Source: Burkholderia cepacia GG4
GTDB lineage: Bacteria; Pseudomonadota; Gammaproteobacteria; Burkholderiales; Burkholderiaceae
NCBI RefSeq assembly: GCF_000292915.1
Contig: NC_018513.1
Coordinates: forward strand, 1,178,001 to 1,242,000
Length of the DNA: 64,000 nt
Direction of reading: 5' to 3'
This document shows, piece after piece, positions 58,174 to 64,000 of this stretch. The notes beneath the pieces are model-generated. The model searched no databases. It worked only from the letters and a program-made list of their open reading frames with translations, and was not told where the DNA came from. The translations under genes and the position numbers were made by a program. Position 1 is the first letter of the stretch; every line of letters starts with the position of its first letter.

Positions 58174-60785
58174 AGGCGCGGCCACCCGTCGAGCGGCAGC
58201 ATGCCGACCCGTCCCCGGCCGGGCGGCCCCGCCATGCCGGCCGCTTCGGCTGGCACGACCTGATCCGGCAGGCTGCGCGAATGACCGCGCGCGACTGGCG
58301 TGCCGGCGAGTTGACGCTGCTCGTGCTGGCGCTGGTGCTCGCGGTCGCGGCGCTGACGAGCGTCGGCTTTCTCGCCGACCGGCTGCGCCAGGGGCTCGAG
58401 CGCGACGCGCGCCAGATGCTCGGCGCCGACTTCGTGGTGCGCGCCGACCATCCCGTCGATCCGTCGTTCGATCGTGAGGCGCGCGCACTCGGCCTGCGCA
58501 CCGCGACGACTGCAATCTTCCCGAGCATGATCGCGTCCGTCACGGGCGGGGCCGCGAGCGACGCGGCGCCTGCGCGCCTCGCGGCCGTAAAGGCCGTGTC
58601 GCCCGGGTATCCGCTGCGCGGCGCGGTCGAAATCGTGCCGGCCGGCGCCGCCGCGGCGCACAAGGCGACCGCGATTCCGGCGCCCGGCACCGTGTGGGCC
58701 GATCCCGCGCTGCTCGATGCATTGCATCTGAAGGCGGGTGCCACCGTGCGCGTCGGGCTGCGCACGTTCACGGTCGCTGCGTCGATTTCCCGCGAACTCG
58801 ATCGCGGCTTCTCGTTCGTCAATTTCTCGCCGCGGCTGATGATGCGCGCGGACGAACTTGCGGCGACGGGGCTCACCGGCTACGGCAGCCGCGTCACGTA
58901 CCGGCTGCTCGTAGCCGGCGAGCAGCCGGCCGTCGCGCGCTTCGAAACCTATGCGCACGGGCGCGTCGACGGCGGGAAGCTGCGCGGCGTCGGCCTCGAA
59001 TCGTTGCAGGAAGGCCAGCCGCAGGTGCGGCAGACGCTCGATCGCGCGCGCCATTTCCTGACCCTCGTCGCGCTCCTGACCGCGCTGCTCGCGGCGGTCG
59101 CAATCGCGATGGCCGCGCAGCGCTACATGCGGCGCCATCTCGACGGCTGCGCGACGATGCGCTGCCTCGGCGTGAGCCGCCGCACGCTCGGCGCGCTGTT
59201 CGCGCTCGAATTCGTCGGCATCGGCGTCGTGTCGGGCGTTGCGGGCGCGCTGCTCGGCTACGGCGGCCATTGGGCGCTCCTGGCGGCGCTCGGCGGCCTG
59301 ATCGACGTGGTGCTGCCGCCGCCGACGCTGTGGCCGGCGCTCGTCGGGGTCGGCGCCGCGCTCGTGCTGCTGCTCGGCTTCGCGCTGCCGCCGCTCGCGC
59401 CGCTCACGCGCGTGCCGCCGGTGCGCGTGCTGCGGCGTGACTGGGGCGACGCGTCGCGCACCGCGTGGGCCGCGTATGCGCTCGGCGTCGTGCTGTTCGC
59501 GGGGCTGCTGATCGTCGCCGCGGGCAACCTGAAGCTCGGGCTGATCGTCACGGGCGGGTTCGCCGGCGCACTGGTCGGCTTCGCGCTGATCGCCCGGCTC
59601 GTGCTGTACGCGGCGGCGCGCGCGGTACGCAACGCGCGCGTGGCCGCGGGCATCGGCTGGCGCTACGCGCTCGCGTCGCTGCACCGTCGCGGCACGGCCA
59701 GTGCGCTGCAGATCACCGCGCTCGCGCTGGGGCTGATGTGCCTGCTGCTGATCGCGATCACGCGTAACGATCTCGTCGCCGGCTGGCAACAGTCGACGCC
59801 ACCCGATGCGCCGAACCAGTTCCTGATCGATATCCAGCCCGACCAGCGCGACGCCGTCGCGGCCTATCTGTCCGCACACGGCGTGCGCGACGCGGTGCCC
59901 GCGCCGATGGTGCGCGGCCGGCTCGTCTCGATCAACGGCAAGCCGGTGAACCCCGACGCGTATCCGTCCGACGAGGCGCGCCGGCTCGTCGACCGCGAGT
60001 TCAACCTGTCGTATACGACCGAGTTGCCGTCCGACAACCGGATCGTCGCAGGCGACTGGTTCGGTACCGCGGCCGTGCCGCAGATCTCGATCGAGGATGG
60101 TCTCGCGAAGATGCTGAACGTGAAGCCGGGCGACACGCTGCGCTTCGACGTGACCGGGCTGACGGTCGACGCGCCGATCACCAGCGTGCGCAAGCTCGAC
60201 TGGGGCTCGTTCCGCGTCAACTTCTTCGTGCTGATGCCGCCGCCGGTGCTGAAGGACTTCCCGGCCGTCTACCTGACAAGCTTTCATTTGCCGGCATCGG
60301 ACGCCGCACTGCTCGATCCGCTGATCGCGCGCTACCCGAACCTCACCGCGATCGACGTCGCACCGATCCTCGCGCAACTGCAGCGGATGATGCTGCAGGT
60401 GGTCGGCGCGGTGCAGTTCCTGTTTGCGTTCACGCTCGCGGCCGGCTTGCTCGTGCTGTACACGGCGCTCGCCGGCTCGCGCGACGAGCGTGTGCGGGAG
60501 GCCGCGCTGCTGCGCGCGCTCGGCGCGTCGCGCGCGCAGGTCAATGCGGTGCAGCGCGCGGAATTCATCGTGGTCGGCGCGCTGGCCGGCGCGCTGGCGT
60601 CGGCGGGCGCGATCGCGGTCGGCTGGGTGCTTGCGTCGCGCGTGTTCGACTTCCAGCTCGCCGTCGATCCCTGGCTCGTGCCGGCCGGCATCGCGGCCGG
60701 CGTCGCGTGCGCCGGTGCGGCCGGCTGGCTGAGCCTGCATAATGTGTTGCTGCGCCCCGCGCTGCAGTCGCTGCGCGACGCATGA
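58170..60785 (+). CDS. FtsX-like ABC permease (macrolide/lipoprotein-type exporter, YbbP-like)
   Basis: An 871-residue membrane protein of the MacB/FtsX permease superfamily with two FtsX repeats. Helix 1 is LTLLVLALVLAVAALTSVGFLADRL; a periplasmic domain follows, then a helix cluster at about 290-540 (LTLVALLTALLAAVAIAMAAQRYMRR), a second periplasmic domain, and the C-terminal FtsX domain (VQFLFAFTLAAGLLVLYTALAGSRDERVREAALLRALGAS). The TTG at 58170 overlaps the preceding TGA (TTGA) and adds a basic segment RFGWHDLIRQAARMTARDW that looks conserved; ATG 58281 would drop it. No partner ABC ATPase is adjacent. Confidence 0.82.
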   Translation: MKARPPVERQHADPSPAGRPRHAGRFGWHDLIRQAARMTARDWRAGELTLLVLALVLAVAALTSVGFLADRLRQGLERDARQMLGADFVVRADHPVDPSFDREARALGLRTATTAIFPSMIASVTGGAASDAAPARLAAVKAVSPGYPLRGAVEIVPAGAAAAHKATAIPAPGTVWADPALLDALHLKAGATVRVGLRTFTVAASISRELDRGFSFVNFSPRLMMRADELAATGLTGYGSRVTYRLLVAGEQPAVARFETYAHGRVDGGKLRGVGLESLQEGQPQVRQTLDRARHFLTLVALLTALLAAVAIAMAAQRYMRRHLDGCATMRCLGVSRRTLGALFALEFVGIGVVSGVAGALLGYGGHWALLAALGGLIDVVLPPPTLWPALVGVGAALVLLLGFALPPLAPLTRVPPVRVLRRDWGDASRTAWAAYALGVVLFAGLLIVAAGNLKLGLIVTGGFAGALVGFALIARLVLYAAARAVRNARVAAGIGWRYALASLHRRGTASALQITALALGLMCLLLIAITRNDLVAGWQQSTPPDAPNQFLIDIQPDQRDAVAAYLSAHGVRDAVPAPMVRGRLVSINGKPVNPDAYPSDEARRLVDREFNLSYTTELPSDNRIVAGDWFGTAAVPQISIEDGLAKMLNVKPGDTLRFDVTGLTVDAPITSVRKLDWGSFRVNFFVLMPPPVLKDFPAVYLTSFHLPASDAALLDPLIARYPNLTAIDVAPILAQLQRMMLQVVGAVQFLFAFTLAAGLLVLYTALAGSRDERVREAALLRALGASRAQVNAVQRAEFIVVGALAGALASAGAIAVGWVLASRVFDFQLAVDPWLVPAGIAAGVACAGAAGWLSLHNVLLRPALQSLRDA

Positions 60786-60827
60786 GCGTCGCCGGCGGCC
60801 CCGAATATCCCGTTTCCGATTATCCGT

Positions 60828-61238
60828 ATGACCGATGTGAATGATGATGCACCGTCGCAGCCGACGGCGTTCGAGCTCGTAGGCGGCGAAACCCGCGTGC
60901 GCGAGATGGTGGACCGCTTCTACGACCTGATGGACCTCGAGCCCGAGTTCGCGGAGATTCGCGCGCTGCACCCGGCGTCGCTCGACGGCTCCCGCGACAA
61001 GCTGTTCTGGTTCCTGTGCGGCTGGCTCGGCGGCCCCGACCACTACATCAGCCGGTTCGGCCACCCGCGGCTGCGCGCGCGGCACCTGCCGTTCCCGATC
61101 GCGTCGGTCGGGCGCGACCAGTGGCTGCGCTGCATGGCGTGGGCGATGGAGGACGTCGGGTTGCCCGAGCCGCTGCGCGAGCGGCTCATGCATTCGTTCT
61201 ACGATACGGCCGACTGGATGCGCAACCGGCCCGGTTGA
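60828..61238 (+). CDS. Group II truncated haemoglobin
   Basis: A 136-residue globin of the 2/2 fold. Helix B/E region has VDRFYDLMDLEPEFAEI and LFWFLCGWLGGPDHYI; the proximal His lies in RLRARHLPFPI; the G-helix Trp is in QWLRCMAWAM. These fit trHbII, whose G8 Trp and a polar distal pocket bind O2 or NO. It probably handles NO or oxygen radicals in the cytoplasm. It follows the permease by 42 bp but need not share its function. Confidence 0.87.
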   Translation: MTDVNDDAPSQPTAFELVGGETRVREMVDRFYDLMDLEPEFAEIRALHPASLDGSRDKLFWFLCGWLGGPDHYISRFGHPRLRARHLPFPIASVGRDQWLRCMAWAMEDVGLPEPLRERLMHSFYDTADWMRNRPG

Positions 61239-61341
61239 TCGACCGGTACGCCGCTGCCCGGGCGCAGGACGATCTGCGTCTGGGTGCATCTGCCGTGCGG
61301 CGCGACACTGACCGTTTTCCCACGGATACGAGGTTCGCCCG

Positions 61342-62073
61342 ATGACAACCCAGGCACTGTTTCGCGACGATGCGTACCTGACGCAATGTGACGCCGTCGT
61401 CGCGGCGGTCGGCGATGACGGCATCCGGCTCGATCGCACCGTGTTCTATCCGCTCGGTGGCGGGCAGGCCGGCGACAGCGGCACGCTGACGCTGCCCGAC
61501 GGCAGCACGATCGCGGTCGCCGACACGCGCAAGGCGAAGTTCGACGGCGCCACGCCCGACGACGTCGTGCACGTGCCCGCCGCCGGGCAGGACGCGCGCA
61601 TTGCGGCGCTCGCGCCCGGTGCGCGCGTGGTGGCCGACATCGACTGGCTGCGCCGCTACCGCCACATGCGGCTGCACACGGCCGCGCACCTGATGTGCGC
61701 GGTGCTGCCGTATCCGGTCGACGGCTGCAGCGTGACGGCCGACTATGTGCGGCTCGATTTCGCGACGTCGGACGCAATCGATCGCGTCGACGTCGAGCGC
61801 CGCCTCGCGGGGCTGGTCCACGGCGCGCATCCGGTCACGACCGAATGGATCACCGACGCGGAGATGGTCGAGCGGCCCGACCTGGTGCGCACGATGAGCG
61901 TGAAGCCGCCGCTGGGTCTCGGCCGCGTGCGCTTGTTGCGCATCGAGGGCGTGGACTTGCAGCCGTGCGGCGGCACGCACGTGCGCAATACGTCGGAAAT
62001 CGGCGACCTGCGGGTCGCCAGACTTGAAAAGAAGAGCGCCCGGACCCGGCGCCTCGTACTGGAGTTTGCATGA
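61342..62073 (+). CDS. Alanyl-tRNA editing protein AlaX-like
   Basis: A 243-residue trans-editing enzyme that hydrolyses Ser- or Gly-mischarged tRNA(Ala). It holds the zinc motifs HxxxH (RLHTAAHLM) and CxxxH (QPCGGTHVRNTSEIG) plus the N-terminal beta-barrel FYPLGGGQAGDSGTL like AlaRS. Lacking the aminoacylation domain, it is free-standing. The stop overlaps the DUF924 start (ATGA). Confidence 0.9.
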   Translation: MTTQALFRDDAYLTQCDAVVAAVGDDGIRLDRTVFYPLGGGQAGDSGTLTLPDGSTIAVADTRKAKFDGATPDDVVHVPAAGQDARIAALAPGARVVADIDWLRRYRHMRLHTAAHLMCAVLPYPVDGCSVTADYVRLDFATSDAIDRVDVERRLAGLVHGAHPVTTEWITDAEMVERPDLVRTMSVKPPLGLGRVRLLRIEGVDLQPCGGTHVRNTSEIGDLRVARLEKKSARTRRLVLEFA

Positions 62074-62687
62074 CGATTGATAGCCTGACGGACAGCGCCA
62101 CGACGCTCGATCCGCAAGCGCGCGAGATTCTCGATTTCTGGTTCGGCGAGCCGGATTCGGCCGGGTTCGGCCGGACGCGCAAGGTATGGTTCAACGGCGG
62201 CGCGGCGTTCGACGACGTGCTGCGCACGCGTTACGGCGCGTTGCTCGACGCCGCGTGTGACGGCGCCTGCGATCGCTGGGCCGATACGCCGCCGGGCGCG
62301 CTTGCGCTGATCGTCGTACTCGACCAGTTCTCGCGCAACATTCACCGCGGCACGCCGCGCGCGTTCGTCGCCGATCCGAAGGCGCTGGCGCTCGCGCGCC
62401 GCGTCGTCGCGGCCGGCTGGGACGCGCAGCTACCGAGCGGCCATCACCGTGCGTTCGCGTACCTGCCGTTCGAACATGACGAGTCTGACGAGAGCCAGCG
62501 CGAGGCCGTGCGTCTGTGCGCGGGCATCCGCGAAGAGGCGGGGTGCGCGAGCTACTACGAGTTCGCGTTGCGGCATGCGGCCGTGGTCGAGCGCTTCGGT
62601 CGCTTCCCGCACCGGAACGCGATTCTCGGCCGTGCGTCGACCGACGAGGAGCAAGCGTTCCTGCGCGAGCCCGGTTCGTCGTTCTGA
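62070..62687 (+). CDS. DUF924 family protein
   Basis: A 205-residue soluble helical protein. DUF924 markers: ILDFWFGEPDSAGFGR, KVWFNGGAAFDD, LALIVVLDQFSRNIHRGTPRAFVADPKAL (given as its start and end), and VERFGRFPHRNAILGR. It has TPR-like helices and unknown function. The ATG lies in the ATGA overlap with the AlaX gene. Confidence 0.85.
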   Translation: MTIDSLTDSATTLDPQAREILDFWFGEPDSAGFGRTRKVWFNGGAAFDDVLRTRYGALLDAACDGACDRWADTPPGALALIVVLDQFSRNIHRGTPRAFVADPKALALARRVVAAGWDAQLPSGHHRAFAYLPFEHDESDESQREAVRLCAGIREEAGCASYYEFALRHAAVVERFGRFPHRNAILGRASTDEEQAFLREPGSSF

Positions 62688-62770
62688 CGTGCGGGGCGGC
62701 GGGGCGGGCGTGAAGCCGCGTTCGCGCGCCGTTCGGGCGGGGAGAGGGGGCGCGTAGGCCGGACCTGACG

Positions 62771-62793
62771 ACGGCGCCGGCGTGCGGCGCCGT
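62771..62793. terminator. GC hairpin between DUF924 and arnT-like genes
   Basis: Stem ACGGCGCC/GGCGCCGT with a 7-nt loop between two converging genes. There is no U-tract, so it is a weak bidirectional terminator candidate. Confidence 0.4.
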
Positions 62794-62799
62794 CCTGTA

Positions 62800-64000
62800 T
62801 CACTGCGCGTTGTGCTGTTCGGGCGTGCGCACGTAGACGCGCAGCAGTTCCTCGTCGTCGCCCGGGCGCGCGCCGGTCCAGAACAGTTTCCATTCGCTGC
62901 CCGGCGCGGGGTCCACGGCCCGCACGCCTTGCACGATCATCCATGTACAGCGCGTCGTTTTCGCGTCGTTGATCGGCGTGTGCAGGATGCCGGAGAAGTA
63001 GTACAGCATCGGCGCTTCCGATTCGCCGAGCCCATGCAGGCTCGCCATGCAGTCGCCTTCGTTCCATTCGAGCGCGAGATGCGTGTTCAGGTCGTCGAAC
63101 ACCGACCGGTAGCTCTTCGCGATGTCGAGCCACGGCAGCAGCAGCGTATAGACGAGCCCCCACGCGACCAGCGCGCCGGCCCCCCACGACAGCGCGCCGC
63201 GCCACCGGCCGGTCATACGCAGTTTCGGCAGCAGCCACAGCCAGCCGACCGTCAGCACGAGCGCGCCGATCACGAACCCGGGCACGATCGGCATGGTCCA
63301 GTCGAGCGGCAGCCAGCGGCCGAGCGGCGCGAGGCTCGCATGCGATGCACTCGGATCGGCCATCACCGCCCAGATCGCCCATGCGAGCGCGACGGCGCTG
63401 CCGAACAGCAGGCGGCTCAGGTAATCCCATGCGAGATGCAGCCCGCGCGGCAGACGCTCGATCGCCTGCGCGGCGACCAGCGCGAGCGGCGCGAAGAACG
63501 GCAGGATGTAGAGCTGGCGCGAGGTCGCGGACACTTGCAATACCGCGAGGCCGATGCCCGCGAACAGCACGGGCAGCGCGATACGCGGCGTGCGCCAGTC
63601 GCGCCATGCCCCGCGCGCCAGCGCGGCGATCGCGAGCGGCGCCACGGGGAAGCCGAGCAGCAGGAACGCGCGCAGGATGAAGAACGGCTTGTCGTTCTCC
63701 GCGCCGAGCTCGGGCACCGAGAAGCCGAAGAAGCGGCCGACGTTGTTGTCCCAGAACCACGTCATGAACAGCGTCTCGGAGCGCAGGAACAGCGCGGTCG
63801 GCCAGATCAGCGCGAACGGCGCGAACACCAGCGCGGCAACGCCGAGCGCCCGCGCGAACGAGCGCGTACGGCAGGCGGGGTAGAGCACCAGCGCGCCCAT
63901 GAGCGTGGCCGCGAACACGAGCGGCACGAACAGTCCCTTCGCCATCAGCGCAATGCCGACGCCCGCGCCGAAGATCGGCGCGGCCCAGCGGCCCGACGGC
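62800..64000 (-). CDS. ArnT-like/GT39-type membrane glycosyltransferase, truncated by window end
   Basis: Partial gene; the frame continues past 64000 and in-window codons before the Met at 63945 still encode a family-like segment (RWAAPIFGAGVGIALMAKG). GT-C glycosyltransferase with multiple helices, e.g. GLFVPLVFAATLMGALVL and FGAGVGIALMAKGLF. The conserved WFWDNNVGRFFGFS and ENDKPFFILRAFLLLGFPVAPL match ArnT/PMT-related proteins that use undecaprenyl-linked sugars. The C-terminal periplasmic part has MLYYFSGILHTPIND. Whether it adds L-Ara4N to lipid A or another sugar is open. Confidence 0.85.
   Translation of the reverse strand, partial: PSGRWAAPIFGAGVGIALMAKGLFVPLVFAATLMGALVLYPACRTRSFARALGVAALVFAPFALIWPTALFLRSETLFMTWFWDNNVGRFFGFSVPELGAENDKPFFILRAFLLLGFPVAPLAIAALARGAWRDWRTPRIALPVLFAGIGLAVLQVSATSRQLYILPFFAPLALVAAQAIERLPRGLHLAWDYLSRLLFGSAVALAWAIWAVMADPSASHASLAPLGRWLPLDWTMPIVPGFVIGALVLTVGWLWLLPKLRMTGRWRGALSWGAGALVAWGLVYTLLLPWLDIAKSYRSVFDDLNTHLALEWNEGDCMASLHGLGESEAPMLYYFSGILHTPINDAKTTRCTWMIVQGVRAVDPAPGSEWKLFWTGARPGDDEELLRVYVRTPEQHNAQ

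Noticed and set aside
57660..61439. Minus-strand open frame of about 1260 codons opposite the FtsX-like permease
   Set aside because: Shadow of real plus-strand genes; Arg/Gln/His-rich with no signal or fold.

Overview
This window is GC-rich chromosomal DNA from a beta-proteobacterium, almost certainly Burkholderia (Burkholderia cepacia complex or a close relative). The evidence is the family content: intracellular PHB depolymerase with its catalytic Cys183, a lipopolysaccharide-core cluster ending in msbA, the nadD-rsfS-rlmH-maf-rng chain, kdpFABC-DE, and small lipoproteins typical of the genus. Species is inferred from remembered protein families, not from a search. Most of the window reads as conserved core chromosome; no insertion sequence, prophage, CRISPR array or integrase was seen.

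Layout. 0.1-11 kb: TetR regulator, phaZ, GH15 glucanase, secreted beta-propeller lactonase-like protein, and a very large FtsK whose linker carries 84-bp tandem repeats. 11-18 kb: META-domain lipoprotein, purT, a tiny lipoprotein, an MliC-like protein, rhlE, gluQRS, trhO. 18-22 kb: dnaE. 22-30 kb: LPS core and export genes (two GT9 heptosyltransferase-like genes, an O-antigen ligase-like gene, two GT2 genes including waaE, and msbA). 30-35 kb: RcnB-like protein, a PRC-barrel lipoprotein/MFS/FUSC operon, a Gly/Thr/Val-rich lipoprotein, YggL. 35.5-36.6 kb: a small, less GC-rich accessory patch (STM2901 and DUF1493 genes plus a coding fossil) against the 3' end of an initiator tRNA gene. 36.9-44.8 kb: a long minus-strand run (upp, yebC, purD, hemF, nadD, rsfS, rlmH, maf, rng). 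45-47.8 kb: an atypical SDR, mgsA and a quinone oxidoreductase. 48-56.4 kb: the complete Kdp potassium system, preceded by a 35-codon ORF. 56.5-64 kb: DUF333 protein, a guanidine-II riboswitch with its gdx exporter, DUF4126 protein, FtsX-like permease, truncated haemoglobin, AlaX editing protein, DUF924 protein and a window-truncated ArnT-like glycosyltransferase.

How the genes work together. The 22-30 kb block assembles and exports LPS core. nadD through rng couples NAD synthesis with ribosome and RNA maturation. kdpFABC is the ATP-driven high-affinity K+ pump, controlled by the KdpD/KdpE two-component pair immediately downstream. The two ACGR-loop hairpins before the SMR gene identify that gene as a guanidinium exporter under guanidine control.

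No wholly new system is certain. The strongest leads are the riboswitch-gdx pair, the small membrane ORF coupled to kdpF, the frameshifted STM2901/DUF1493 patch at tRNA-fMet, the tRNA-fMet promoter that leaves almost no 5' leader, and the repeat-built FtsK linker.
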